This document shows positions 1 to 11,439 of a stretch of DNA of 64,000 nucleotides, piece by piece. The position numbers and the translations under genes were made by a program. Below the pieces are notes generated by a model, which saw nothing but the letters and a program-made list of their open reading frames with translations, was not told the DNA's origin and ran no database searches. This DNA is from Romanomermis culicivorax. Lineage: Eukaryota; Nematoda; Enoplea; Mermithida; Mermithidae. Numbering within the stretch: the stretch's first letter is position 1; each line of letters opens with the position of its first letter. The stretch covers positions 752,814-816,813 of the forward strand of contig CAWUHX010000080.1 in assembly GCA_963922205.1 (NCBI GenBank). Direction: 5' to 3'.

Positions 1-820
1 GAAGATGCCGAAAAAGTTGGAAATGCATTTGTTGGTTCTTTATAACTTCCATTTTGATACTGATTCTTTGTATTTTGGAATTTCTGTTTTTTTCTAGATT
101 TGGATTTTCGGAGCCCCATGTAACTGATATTTGATATGCTTCTCCTCTTACTGAATCTGGATTATTTAAATTTCCCGAAAGTTTTCCAATTTGCCAAGTT
201 TCATCGGGATTAACGTTATTGGGTAACTTTTCAAGAATATTCATAACTGAAGTTGACTGATCCGAATTTTCTTCTGGAAAAGCTAGCTGTTTACATACCC
301 GCTCAATTGACTGTAAAGTATGACAGAAGTCAATGGTCCTGCTTGATGATACAGCAATTTTCCTTAATTCTGAATAAAGAAGTCGCTATATTACGTTTGG
401 ATCACCAAAACGTTCCATTAGGATATCTATAGCTACTGAATAATTAGAGTTTGTTACTGAGACGCCTTTAATGGCTATATAAGCTGATCCCTTTAGCATA
501 CTCAAAAGATAATTGAATGGTTGAACTTGGAGACTGATTGAATATGAACAGTGGACTGGAAGGAATCTCAAAATTCTGTCCAATGTAAATGATTTCCATA
601 GTATATAGGTAACTGATGCCTCCGCAACTGGATACTGTGTGAATGAGGTTCGCTATTCACGAGAGTAGTTGCTTGTTATTTAGATGGTTGATTGCTGACT
701 AAAGTGGAATTTGCATATATAGATTTAAAAATATTTCTAACTTCTGACAGTTTAGATTCTAATTGGGATATTGTTTCTTTGCCATCCAACATAAGTTCAG
801 GAAAATTGCCGGTTGACTGA
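1..820 (-). pseudogene. BEL/Pao retrotransposon gag fragment, broken
   Basis: Read on the minus strand, this stretch gives the gag region typical of BEL/Pao elements (the DUF1759 family). It has a tryptophan/phenylalanine-rich block (LHWTEF then DSFQSTVH), the FNYLLSMLKGSA block, a TNSNYSVAIDILMERFGDP block and then LLYSELRKI. The frame is broken by a TGA at 568-570 where the family has tryptophan, a frameshift near 525-545, and a TAG at 386-388. Another stop follows before the left edge. The N-terminal part is a heptad-like stretch (ISQLESKLSEVRNIF). The rest of the element would lie left of the window. No protease or polymerase is visible. The family call is from motif memory; the breaks are seen directly. 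Confidence 0.75.
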
Positions 821-1506
821 TTAACTGATCGCAGATGTCATTTTCAAGAGAAAGCATATCCTCACCAATTTGTCATTGAAGACTCAACCATTCAGGATTT
901 TGTTCTCTTAAAATATCTACACAAGAATGCAATCTTATAATAAAATTTTCAATTATGTAGCAAAATCCTTCTAAGTAGTTCAGGTTCCCCCCTGCCCATC
1001 CCTGTAATCATTCAGCTTTGTATCCATATCTGTGTCTTGCAATTCTGTCATGCAGGACTGTAATCTTTTCGATACTACAACTGTAAGCTGTCTCATGGAA
1101 CCAGAGCATGAGATATCCTACGACTGTTTAGATTTCATTCTACTATGTTGCAAAATTTACAGTATATCTGCCTCACATCTAAATAAAGCAACACTGCAAT
1201 CGACAACATGTGAATGTTGAGTCCAACAATGAATGTCACTCATGGGTCACCAATTTTTTGTCGAAAGAATATGCAAAAATTTCAAATTTATTTGACATAA
1301 AATAGAAGGAGCAATGTTTTGCCAAATAAAGCAAAAATAAGTAAAAGAAAAAATTAATGACCGAATATGTATCAGTAATAATAGTTAGTAGTCTTCTATA
1401 AGAATTAGTGACATTTGATGACCTTAGAAAATGTCATTTTCTTTTAAGCCTATGCCCAAAATTTCTAAAAATTCGATATTTATGAAAAAGTTAAAAAATA
1501 TAAGAT
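821..1506. other. No recognised feature; may hold more of the BEL/Pao remnant
   Basis: No open frame or repeat here that I can support. It lies between the broken gag and the assembly gap, so the 5' part of the same retroelement may be present in unrecognisable form. Confidence 0.3.
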
Positions 1507-1606
1507 NNNNNNNNNNNNNNNNNNNNNNNNNNNNNNNNNNNNNNNNNNNNNNNNNNNNNNNNNNNNNNNNNNNNNNNNNNNNNNNNNNNNNNNNNNNNNN
1601 NNNNNN
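1507..1606. other. Assembly gap (100 N)
   Basis: Exactly 100 consecutive N, a common placeholder for a scaffold gap of unknown size. Any reading frame crossing it is meaningless. Confidence 0.99.
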
Positions 1607-1770
1607 TAAGATAATTTATTCGCTTTAGTTACAGTTACTGCTGTTTATACTATGTTCAAGCTTACCTCAAACTGTACTCTTTCATCAAAAAATTAGGAAG
1701 TCAACTTTTATATTTTGACATGGTAGTATTATATATTTTTCATCAGCAGGAAAATGTCAATACCAGGTAC

Positions 1771-2600
1771 TGTAACGTACCTGCTAATGCAGTACTGTAA
1801 ATATATATAGCATACTGTATGTGATAGACATTTATTAAATAATATTTCATTTTCCTATTTTATCGTCTCAAGGTCGTCTGGAATTCACACCCAAATATTC
1901 TTATAAATTTATATGAAGCACTTTGTTTTGATCGTCCCACATCCCATTGACCCAATTAAAGACTGACATAATTATTTAAACATTGGCACCTGGCCCTCGT
2001 AATGCACATGAGAATACACATTCTGTAGGTACAATAATTCCCTCCAAACGCGTAAACACACGTGCCCATGTAGAAAGTACAGAAATCCCAACCCAGACAA
2101 AAGATTTAGGAGGAATGCATGAAAAACCGAAAAATGTATGAAAAACTAAAAACATAGAGGCGGCAAAGCATACTGTAGATTGAAAGCACATAAGCGTGGA
2201 AATTAGGAGTGAATTAAAAGCAAGAGGCGTGGCCAAAGAAGCATGCAGTAGGCAGAAACAGGTAAGCGAAGCAGCGATTGGTTAGGCGAGCTGATAGAAG
2301 CGGACCTTTCATGGCGCGAAGGCATGGCCTAAAGAAGCGGTATAAAAGGCAAAGAAAGCGTGGAAGAGGGATAATTTTTATGCAGATTTTGATTTGTGTT
2401 ATATTGTATGCGAAAATCGTGGTTCGGAAGCAAGAAGCGTTTTGTATTTGTTTCACGTCGATGCAAAGAAGGTCGTCGGTGAATTGTTTTATTATATTAA
2501 TGTTTACCGTACATTTTTATCCTGTGCCGTCCGCGTAGACCAGTGGAGGTTGAGCGTATTGACTCAAGTAAAAGTACAATAGAGAAAACTGGTCGTTACA
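1771..2600 (+). mobile_element. Solo LTR, family copy 1
   Basis: An 830-bp unit starting TGTAACGTACCTGCTAATGC and ending CTGGTCGTTACA, so it has TG...CA ends with the short inverted terminus TGTAAC/GTTACA. It is flanked by a 4-bp direct repeat GTAC (1767-1770 and 2601-2604), the target-site size usual for Ty3/gypsy-type elements. A TATAAAA sequence near 2341 is a plausible LTR promoter. Two more copies lie at 35805-36718 and 44345-45214, each with its own 4-bp duplication. No internal coding part is attached, so this is a recombined solo LTR. Short open frames inside it are not conserved between copies. Confidence 0.85.
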
Positions 2601-2604
2601 GTAC

Positions 2605-3109
2605 CCACAGGCTGGTGCTTAGGCAAAATGATGGATGAACAACAGGATTATGGAGATGGTCCATCCATTACTGAATTCACCAGTTGTGATCCAAACAAAA
2701 AATATCATCTCGAGTCAATAGTCCTTTGACAGATCAATTTCACCATATTATCAGAGTCCAAGACATAACATTATCTTCAGACACTGAGAAAAGTGTATTT
2801 TTATTCGATTCATTGGCCGGTTTTCGCCTTTGTCAAAAATAATGGACAATAAAAAATGTTTATCCTCTGTCTATAAATGAGCAAAAACATCCAAAGGTTA
2901 TTGCACACAAAATATTTAAAAAATGTTGTATTGTGCATCAGAAAGGCATTTTGGAGTTTAATTTTTGTACTTATCCTTATAACTGGTGTAAATAAGCAAC
3001 TTTTTCCATACACACTTTGTATTTATATATGTATTCATGAAATTTGAGTAATTCAAAAACTTTATTAATTATAAAATTTATGTATTATGTATTGTGTTAT
3101 ACCTTCTGA
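2605..3109. other. No recognised feature
   Basis: Unique-looking sequence between the solo LTR and the foldback repeat. I see no gene or repeat in it. Confidence 0.3.
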
Positions 3110-3835
3110 TTCTGTAGTAGTAACAGCCCTGTCATGGTAGGGACCATAGTAGTTATATGCGCCCGTACAGGGTATGCACAAAAGATAGCCCTGTACAAAA
3201 CATATACATTAAAGTTTACCCTCTTAACTCTGCTGGGCGATACAAGGGGTGTAGAAAGTATAGCTGACAATCCGAATACTTCAAAATGTGTGGGGAGATT
3301 CAGGAGGTATGGAAAGTAAAGTCTATGATGTAATATGATCATCATTAAATGTGTGGGATGATACCGGTAGGTATAGAAAGTATGCCCAAAGCTTCAACAT
3401 GTAAAATTTCATACTTTCTACATGGAAGTCGAATTTTACCTGTTGAAGTTTCGGGTGTACTTTCTACATGGAAGTCGAATTTTACCCATTGAAGCTCCAG
3501 GTGTACTTTCTATATTGAAGTCAAATTTTACACATTGAAGCCTCAGGCATGCATTCTCTGCCGAACATGTTGCCCCGCACATGTAACAAAATTGGGATCA
3601 TATTACACGATTGACTATACTTTATACACCCCCTGTATCACCCTGCACAGTTAATGCAGTAAACTTTGATATATATGTTTTGTACAGGTGTATCTTTTTT
3701 GTATTTGTGTACCCCCAGTATAGGCTTGTATGACTACTGACCATAGTAGCGGTACAAATCCTGGGGGACCCTGGTGGCAGTAATGACCCTGGTGGGGGTA
3801 AAGACCCAGGTGAGGGTAAACGTTTTCCTGCATTT
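3110..3835. repeat. Foldback element with minisatellite arms
   Basis: The left part (about 3120-3345) and right part (about 3590-3835) are diverged inverted copies of each other. For example, CCCTGTACAAAACATATACA near 3190 recurs inverted near 3670-3690, and the GATACA(A/G)GGGGTGTA block is mirrored near 3625-3640. The right arm ends in decayed copies of the ACCCTGGTGGCAGTAA-type unit also found at 35.65, 39.4, 45.4 and 45.8-46.2 kb. That places it in the same nonautonomous family. The loop carries the 46-bp tandem repeat listed separately. Confidence 0.6.
3412..3549. repeat. 46-bp tandem repeat, three units
   Basis: Three consecutive units of 46 bp, each starting TACTTTCTA and containing a GAAGTC(G/A)AATTTTAC core and a TTGAAG motif. 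Units one and two are nearly identical; the third is more diverged. It sits in the loop of the surrounding foldback element. Confidence 0.8.
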
Positions 3836-4319
3836 TTATCAGTTTCTGCGTGAGCCAGTATTGTATTTCGATTTTTTTTGCTTTTGGAAATAGAATAAAC
3901 TACTTTTCACTGTTTTCTGCATTCTTTGGCGTTGTGAAACCATATGCTCCTTTAAGTTTTCATCAGATTTACTGATCAGATTTAGACATCAGATTTACTG
4001 ATTTACTGATCTGTTTTCAATTTTGAGAGAAGACTGTTTTATGCACTATAATTCTAAAAAATGTAATATAATACTGTCTGGTTATATGATACCATCTGGT
4101 CTGATGGTGGGTCAGCAGATGGTCATATTGGGAATCTGCAATAATTTTTATAAAAATTTACTTCCACAGTTTCATTTTTTGTCAGGTGGTAACTTTGTCC
4201 TATGCCCTGAATCACTCTTGGAAACTATTAGCATGGGCCAAAACTTACACACTTAAAAATTTTTCAAAAATCGATACTGTCTGGTAATATGATATCGCTT
4301 GGTGCATCAGCTGGATGTA
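3836..4319. other. No recognised feature
   Basis: AT-rich sequence with a small direct repeat of ATCAGATTTACTGAT near 3965-4012. No gene is visible. Confidence 0.3.
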
Positions 4320-4800
4320 AATGAGGGTACTCATGTAAATTTTTGTACGAAGGGTTTTTCGACCGTTGGGAATTCGAGGGACACAGTCATTCTACACAAA
4401 AAAAATTATCTCGGGTGTAAACAAGCATATTTTTGTGATAATTTGGTGCAAGGACTTTCGGACCAGGAATAATTCAGTGAGTGCAGTTACTTGACATAAA
4501 AAAATTATCCCAGGTGTCAACAAGCGTATTTTTGTGATTTTGTGGGGAAGGGATTTTCGACCATGGGGAATTTAATGAATGCTATCATTTTATAGACAAA
4601 ATTATATTGAGTGTATACAAATGTATTTCTGCGATTTTTGGGGGAATGGGTTTTTGACAATGGAAAATTCAATGGACAGAGTCACTTCACACAAAAAAAA
4701 TTTCTGTTTGTAAACGGAGAAATTTCCACGTTTTTTTGGGTTGACGGGTTTTTGATCATAGGGAATTCAATGGAAACGGTCACCTTTACACTAGATTTAC
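4320..4800. repeat. About 97-bp degenerate tandem repeat, about five units
   Basis: Units of roughly 96-98 bp repeat head to tail. Each has a GTGTAAACAAG-like start, a TATTTTTGTGAT block, a GGGAA(G/T)GGNTTTTCGACC block, a GGGAATTCAATG block and a CACAAAAAAATTATC end. Identity between units is moderate, so this is an old satellite-like array. Open frames across it are by-products. Confidence 0.7.
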
Positions 4801-4983
4801 AACACTTTCCAAGTTCTATGTAGTTTACACATCTTTTACTCCTAACAAAAGTGAAAATTCGTAGCTTTAAGATTGTTTTGTATTGTTTCTTTGATGTGAG
4901 GATGACCAAATATAAGATTTTAATATGCTTCTACGAAGGTTTTCATGCATGGCTGAAGCCCACTAAAAAGAGGTGGATTATTT

Positions 4984-6692
4984 TATTAGAAAATGCCCCG
5001 ATGGAGAAGAAAAAAAAGAATATACTTGCTTGGATAGTTGCCAAGCTAGAAAAAGAAGTGGACCAGATTTTTGAGAACTTGGGTTAAAGTTGGAAAAAAT
5101 TCACTCAGGTTATATTGGATTTTCATTCTTTCTCAAAAATAATTTTCCATGTCTGTGAAAAAGTATATTCTGCAGCTGAGTGCATCAACACACTTTCCAA
5201 CCAAACATTGGCATCTCTGAAATTTTGAGGAAGGTACAGGGGTGGACCTTGGTTTTTGGCGTTTTTTGAGACAAAAAATTCAAGAAAAGTTGATCAACAA
5301 ATTTTTTTCATAACAAATTTTCCAGTTTCAAAACCTATGGGGTAGTTTATATCCCCATGTCCTCCCTCAGACATGTGTGCTATGAACTGCGTTGAACTTT
5401 TTTGCTATTTTCTGTGTCAATAAAACAGGAATCAACTCTGGGAAAGGTGCACATGAAATCCCACTCAGCTTTTTTAGAAAATGCTATAGCACAAAGTCTT
5501 CTTAGAACTAAATCGATTGTGCAAGATATGTCCAATTCACTGATTTTATAAAACATATTGTATAGAATTCATTCCGTAAGTTTTACTGCTTACAAGCTAT
5601 AAAAAAAATTATTCTCCTCTATTCAATTATTCAACAAAATAGCATCATTCACAGTTTCTGGATTTAAACTGAAATTTGCGGAAAGAGCGCAAGCTTTTTG
5701 CAGGATGGCAGATGGGAAGTAATTTCACCCATTCCTGTCGCTCCCGTCCTGCTTTCAAAAAAGTTGTACTGTTGCCGTGGGAGCGCGAGTATAGTGTGGG
5801 ACAACTGTATACAGGATTTGGCGCACACCCCTAATATAGGCGTGGCCGAAACAGGAGCATTTGGTATGCTTTACCCTGTTCTGCCATTTGCAAGTCGGTG
5901 CCCAATGACTGTAACCAAGGCCCAGTTGCACTAAAGGGGTCTAAGATCGAGCTCAACTTTATCTCGAGCAAAAAGGCGACCTGGTTTGATCTCAACTTAG
6001 GTATAATTTGATTGTCATCAGGACTATTACGAGCTCGATGTCCAGATTATCCCCAGGTCGAGCTGTTGGTGTGCACTAACATTTTCGCATAATTTTCTCA
6101 TCCCTAAAGCAGATAAATATAAAAATTTGTGCAATTCCCAAAGTCGAACTTAAATCTCAGTATTAGTTAATTGTGAAGTGAGTATGTTTGTGCACTGGAA
6201 GAAAATAATTTGGACATTGCGATTAGCTCAAACTCAGGATCATCAATTTAATCCCGATGTTGAGATTATCTTCATCTTGGGTTTTGCAACCAATCTCAGG
6301 TTTTTTTATAGTTCTGAAAATGACTATAATATGCCTCCCTCACTATTTTTCAGCTAGTGTGAAAGGCAGGAGTTTTGAATCGGTCGGGAGTTAGAATGCT
6401 ATTGGTTTACCATTTCTTCACATTTGAAGTCATGTGCATATAATTTTCATATAGAAAAATGTTACTGTAGTTAATACCAGGGGAAAGACGCGATGTTGCA
6501 GAATGTACTTTTTCACAGACATAGAAAAATTTTTTTGAGAAAGAATGAAAATCCAATATAACGAAAGTGAATTTTTTCCAACTTTAACCCAAGTTCTCAA
6601 AAATCTAGTCCACTTCTTTTTCTAGCTTGGCAACTATCCAAGCAAGCATATTCTCTTTTTTTCTGCTCCATCGGGGCATTTTCTAATAAACT
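4984..6692. repeat. Inverted-repeat element, 1.7 kb
   Basis: Arms of about 190-200 bp (4984-5180 and 6503-6692) are inverted copies. They begin TTATTAGAAAATGCCCCGAT on the left and mirror this on the right, and they include the AGAAGTGGACCAGATTTTTG segment in both. The inner 1.3 kb has no recognisable transposase. The left arm has an open frame ending in a lysine-rich helix (MEKKKKNILAWIVAKLEKEV), but it is mirrored only as DNA in the right arm. A nonautonomous TIR element is the simplest reading. I could not confirm a target duplication. Confidence 0.6.
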
Positions 6693-6762
6693 TGTTTTAT
6701 ATTCTTGCTGGTTTATTTATGATTTTTGCATTTAAAAAACTTTCGTTTACTTACCTTTTACG

Positions 6763-6860
6763 AGTATCTTTCGATTCAACTGTCCTTTCCTGATCAATAA
6801 CTTTCAAATCTTACTGCAAAGTAATTGTTTTCTGCTGAGTGGTAAATTGTGGTAAACTTA
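6763..6860 (+). repeat. Dispersed repeat, second copy at 32005-32100
   Basis: The segment TATCTTTCGATTCAAC followed by TTTCCTGATCAATAACTT and a TCTTACT block recurs in the same orientation at about 32005-32100 with scattered differences. It is an unclassified dispersed repeat. Confidence 0.45.
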
Positions 6861-7612
6861 TTGATCAGAAACATAGTCTCTCTTTTCCATCAAAAACTCT
6901 GGGACTTTTCACCTTTTCCTGTCCAAACTGGTGTTTAATTTATGAAATCACATACATAAGGTAATGAAACGCGATGTTTTTTGTCAGCAGGTGCAAAAAA
7001 CATGGTAGCCTGAGAAATGCATATTTTGTGGATGAATTATTTTTGTCGTATTTTTTGTGCGCTTCATCAATTTGATATACGTGGAAGCCCACACAGGCGT
7101 TTCGTCTTGATTGAACACAAAAACGGTGTTTTTGTTTTTTTGTGATTGTCTCCAATAACCTAATTAAGTTACAGTTCGCATTTCAGCGGCAACAAAACGC
7201 AATTTTAATAAGGTCGACTGTCATAGCCGAGTGCATATCATTACAGTACGGCCTCAGGAGTAAATAAATTGATGATCGTTTGGCTCTGCATTGTAGTACA
7301 AGTATGAAAAGTTTAGACTATCTTCAGCGGATTCTATTACTCGTTTGAGAAATTCTTAGCAAACGTATCCTTATTTAATGATTCGACTGAGTTTGAGGTC
7401 TGCGTTGCAGCTTAAAGTATAATCTATTCATTTACAAATAAGCTCGGAAATCAAATTAATCTATAGAGCTCGGGAAGCAAAAAGTATCAGTATTACACAG
7501 CTTGTTCATTATTTGCAGGAGCATGTTTCTGTCCACCGAACAAAAATATATTATAATATGACTTTGGCCTACACCATTCGTTTCTAAACTTTCTTGGTCT
7601 ATATACAGCAAA
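6861..7612. other. No recognised feature
   Basis: AT-rich intergenic sequence with no gene or clear repeat that I can support. Confidence 0.3.
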
Positions 7613-7857
7613 TTTATACTCCATTCATTTTGAAATGATCGATGCAGCGGTCAGAATCCGTCAAACGCAGCCTTACAAGAAATAAGGAAATCCAATTCTG
7701 ATAATCTTAAAATGATTGAAAAGATAGATTGTGAAGGACCCTGTATCGTGAAGGGAAAATTAATTTAATAGAGTCAATGAATCTTCCATAATTTCAAATT
7801 AAAGTTTACTGCGACCTCGTTGCGTCGATCATTTCAAAATTAATGGAGTATAGTTGC
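7613..7857. mobile_element. MITE-like element with about 40-bp inverted ends
   Basis: The left end ATACTCCATTCATTTTGAAA (continuing TGATCGATGCAGCG) is mirrored at the right end, where the reverse strand reads ATACTCCATTAATTTTGAAA (continuing TGATCGACGCAACG). Total length is about 245 bp with no coding capacity, typical of a miniature inverted-repeat element. A related single end, ATACTCCATTCATTGTTGAA, occurs near 38574. Confidence 0.65.
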
Positions 7858-8929
7858 CTACAAAAAATGAGAAAACTTCATGCACTGCTACAGGTTAGAT
7901 CTACAAAAAAAAAAACAGAAAAAGATTTTCAAATTTTGGTCAAAAAAAATTGGCTTTTCTCGAAATATTGTGTTTCACATAGAGGATAGTTTTGGGACGG
8001 GAAATGAATAGAAAAACAAAGCATTACAAATTCTTGAAGCTTATCGCAGTAAAATTCTACCACATTTTCAAAAATTGCCTTCAAACCGCCCGGTTGACAG
8101 CGTCGCACCAGGGCCAGGTGTCAACGGCACTGATTTTGATGATGATGGTGATGATGTACGGAGAGAGTAGTTCAATCTTCGATTTGCTCAAGTCATTTTC
8201 TTTTCAGTTTATCAATTTTGAAAACCTCATTACCTCGATGCTTTTTGTCATAATATAATGAATCTTGCCACATTTGCTATGTGCGAATTTCATTGATTGA
8301 ACATTGTGCTAGAGAACTCGGTCTGGAATAATCGAGCAGGGAACACCCATATATTGATCATACATACACGCTCTGTTAGCCGCTATGTTATTATGCCAAA
8401 ATTCCAAGTTAATATCTTGAATCCTAAATTTTTACAAAGCTTTTGCATTCATTTTCGTGTTTATCAGAAAAACGTGTTTTGCAGTTATTCTTCTATTCTC
8501 CATAACATATCAATCAAAAAGGATTGAAAGCTCTAGAATGGCAATGACATGAGATCCCAAAATCTACTTTAAAAGCATCTAAAATGCTACGAAAGTCTCG
8601 CTGTTCTTAGTCGAATGCGGTTTTTTGCATGTTCTCAATTCTTTTGAGATCAGATATAGGCGTATTTGAACTTGCAACGCTATTTTTATATAAATTTTTC
8701 GGTATAAATAAAATCCACTGGTAAGAACGACCTGTGTTACTTTACTATCGAATGCATTATAACTTGTTCCATATTAGAATTTTCACGCTTGAACGTCAGA
8801 AGTATCAGATTCTTTGGTACACTATTTTGACACACAAGTATTGGAAGATAATCCTGATAGTGTTCATTGAGAACACACTTTAATCGACCGAATGAGCCAA
8901 ACATAAATCATTGTTTTAATTTTCCCATT
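7858..8929. other. Upstream region of the receptor gene; nothing recognised
   Basis: No repeat or coding region that I can support. Promoter elements of the receptor gene would be expected here, but none stands out. Confidence 0.3.
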
Positions 8930-8950
8930 GCTATTTTTTTATAGCTTCAG
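8930..8950 (+). promoter_or_regulatory. Candidate trans-splice or 5' UTR splice acceptor
   Basis: A pyrimidine-rich run ending CTATTTTTTTATAG, followed by GCTTCAG, lies 7-13 bp before the receptor ATG. Nematode spliced-leader acceptors commonly sit this close to the start codon. The sequence does not distinguish a trans-splice site from the 3' end of a 5' UTR intron. Confidence 0.4.
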
Positions 8951-8956
8951 GTCATA

Positions 8957-10015
8957 ATGATGCCCAAAAGTAATAACAGTAGTTATGCTGCACTTTGCGC
9001 ACTGCTTCAGGATAGCCTTCGAAATGAAACTTTATCCACAAACCAACTGATTTTGATTGCATCGTCACCATTCTCATTCGTATTGAACATTTTGTTGATT
9101 TGCTCACTGATAAGGAACAAATTGTTTTGTAAGAATTTCAAAGTCTTGCTGGGAAGTTTAAGCTTCTTCAGTGCTCTATTTTCGTCGACAATATTCTTCA
9201 ATGGTATTAGAATTACTATCTTTTATGCCAGCGAGCCATGCAATCTCATTGTCGATTACTCTGAATGTCAGAGAATCAATACATCGATTGGAGTGCCCAT
9301 GCTATGCATACCATTCATTATTCTGGCATTAGCCATCGAACGTCTATATGAATCAGTTTCGTATAGGCATTATGCATCACTGTCCGTGATATTATTGGTT
9401 TTACTTATATCAGTTGTTTTCCTGACCATATTGCCGGTTTTTGTTTGGGATTTCGGCCCTGAATCTCAAAACTTCAGAGTTTGTGATGGCATTTTTCTTA
9501 CAAACTCTACCACCGAAGTGACAATCGCTTGCATGATAGTGACTGTGGAGAGTGTATCAGTGGTTATTTTTTTCTTCATTCAATATTCGGATAGGAAGAA
9601 ATACGTTTTGACCATAAACCAAGCAACAAATCGTTTGAAAATTCGATACTGGTTGGCATTTAATATCCAAATAAATGGTGCACTGCTTCCATCGACAATT
9701 GTTTGCTTGCTATGTTTTGTTATGGCGAATTCCCTCTTTCTTGCATCATCAACATCAACTTCCATGGAAGGAGAAAAAATGTATGCAAGTTTGACGCTTG
9801 TCTCCATTAATTTATACACCACATTGCATCCACTTATTCTATTCTTTCAAAATAAATGGTTTAGAGAACCATTACGAAAGATTTTCATTTGCTTATATCA
9901 CAATAATTCGAAGGTAGCCAGTATTCCAGTAGGAACTGGAAGTAAAATTGTCGATAAAAATACGGTCACAGTTACACAGAAGTATTTCAACGATTTGGAG
10001 AAAATGTGGAGTTGA
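8957..10015 (+). CDS. Seven-transmembrane chemoreceptor-like GPCR (Sra/Srab-like)
   Basis: A 352-residue uninterrupted protein with seven hydrophobic segments at about residues 31-52, 62-84, 111-131, 138-163, 184-210, 235-262 and 274-298. It has a short extracellular N-terminus with two possible N-glycosylation sites. Family-like signs are the ALAIERLYES motif at the end of the third helix, the basic third loop (NRLKIRYWLAFNIQINGALL) before helix six, and LYTTLHPLILFF in helix seven. These fit the nematode serpentine receptors of the Sra/Srab/Sre group, which act in sensory neurons. The start is the first ATG after a splice-acceptor-like run. The second codon is also ATG. There is no intron, which is unusual for nematode receptor genes of this group. 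A diverged rhodopsin-class receptor is the alternative. Confidence 0.8.
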   Translation: MMPKSNNSSYAALCALLQDSLRNETLSTNQLILIASSPFSFVLNILLICSLIRNKLFCKNFKVLLGSLSFFSALFSSTIFFNGIRITIFYASEPCNLIVDYSECQRINTSIGVPMLCIPFIILALAIERLYESVSYRHYASLSVILLVLLISVVFLTILPVFVWDFGPESQNFRVCDGIFLTNSTTEVTIACMIVTVESVSVVIFFFIQYSDRKKYVLTINQATNRLKIRYWLAFNIQINGALLPSTIVCLLCFVMANSLFLASSTSTSMEGEKMYASLTLVSINLYTTLHPLILFFQNKWFREPLRKIFICLYHNNSKVASIPVGTGSKIVDKNTVTVTQKYFNDLEKMWS

Positions 10016-10469
10016 ATATGTATTTTCATCAGTATGGAAAATATGGTGCAGTATTTATGTGCTCTTTTTATCTCTACAATAGCCATTCATTGATATTGAG
10101 CTTCACGTTATTGATCATAAAGCTTGTCCTACATAAACGTTTACCATTCACTGTATTATATGACATTGTTAGGGTTACTGTAGGGTGATCAATGACGATT
10201 TCCGACATCAGTGCACAGCCGGAGCAAACACAGCGCAGAAGTGGCAAGAAGGAAAATGGTGAATAACACTACTTTGTAGCCACTGTTTTCGACTTTTGGT
10301 TTATTTTTTATTTATTGTATTTCTTAGATTGATTTGCACTATGTCGAACATTCATATATAAATTTTAGTATTTAATCTTGTGGTTTCCTGGATTGGCATC
10401 CAATATACTCTCAACCTGGTAATTTGTATTGTTTTGAGAATATAATGGTGGATATTTTTGAGATTAAAG
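10016..10469. other. 3' flank of the receptor gene; nothing recognised
   Basis: AT-rich. I see no clear AATAAA signal close behind the stop codon. Confidence 0.3.
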
Positions 10470-10735
10470 GCGGAATGACGAAATTTGGGCTAGAGGTAAA
10501 TTGGGGGTTAAAGCTTTATAAAAAAGGGCGGGGCAAATCATGGGCTATTTGCTGGACTAAACATAGGACAAACTGTGAACTAAATCTTGGTGCAAATCTC
10601 GAGCCAAATGGAGGCTTAAATTTAGGGTGAAATCTCAGGCCAAAACGTGGGACAAAGTTGGGGTTAAATGGCAGGCTGAATCTAGTGGCAAAATGCGAGA
10701 CAAACTTGTGCTAAATGACGCACTAAACAAAGAAT
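10470..10735 (+). repeat. Degenerate 14-15-bp minisatellite, block 1
   Basis: About 18 head-to-tail copies of a loose unit, roughly GGGCTAAATCG(T/C)GGGGCAAAT, in which GGGCTAAA-like and GGGACAAA-like half units alternate. Every copy differs. It is the same unit as block 2 at 11440-11715. The lysine/asparagine/glycine-rich open frame here reflects the repeat, not a gene. Confidence 0.7.
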
Positions 10736-11439
10736 AGCCATTGGCCGTATCCTGAAAGGTGGGCTAGGTTAAATTGTGGCATTTTTCAGTAAAAAATTAT
10801 CCCACTAAATAGCCCTGCATGGTGATGGGCTAAGATATAAAGAAAATGTCGTTTCAACAACAAATCGATGGATTTACTGGAATAGACAGATCGTCTCAAC
10901 GACGTAGTGGATGGTGATTGGGAAGAAGAAAATCAAAATGATAGACCTTCAACTAGAAAAGATCCTTTCCAAATGTCGAGTTCAAATTAGGATATGGATT
11001 AGGAAAAAAAGATTGATATGGTTTTCCACTGACTTGCGTACTGTATCAAAGAAAGAATGCATCAAACCCTGCAAGCTAGTATTTGATTTCTGATCTTCAT
11101 CAAGTCAATCTATTGCATTTTCCTGTTTCATTATTACACAAAGCGCCGAACAGTTTCTGAGCTGCAGTTATCTGCAGTGCAGACTCTTGTTTATTGGTGT
11201 CGATTTTGCGTATCTAAAAATCATACACTATGTCAATGGTAATTATCGACATCTTACTGTAGAAATGCTTTCCAGTCGATGAATGTTGATTCTCCAAAGT
11301 AATCACAAGTTGGGCAATGTATTCCACTAGAAAAGAAGCTCATCATGAATAAATATGCTACCCACTACACTAACACACTCCACACCATGTACATTCTGCA
11401 GACACTGAAAACACTTTAAACCAGCATGTGAACACATAT
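10736..11439. other. Spacer between the two minisatellite blocks
   Basis: Contains isolated unit-like words (GGGCTAGGTTAAAT near 10763, GATGGGCTAAG near 10823) suggesting an eroded continuation. Otherwise nothing recognised. Confidence 0.35.

Noticed and set aside
1431..1628. Open frame across the N gap
   Set aside because: Half of it is unknown bases; the frame has no meaning.
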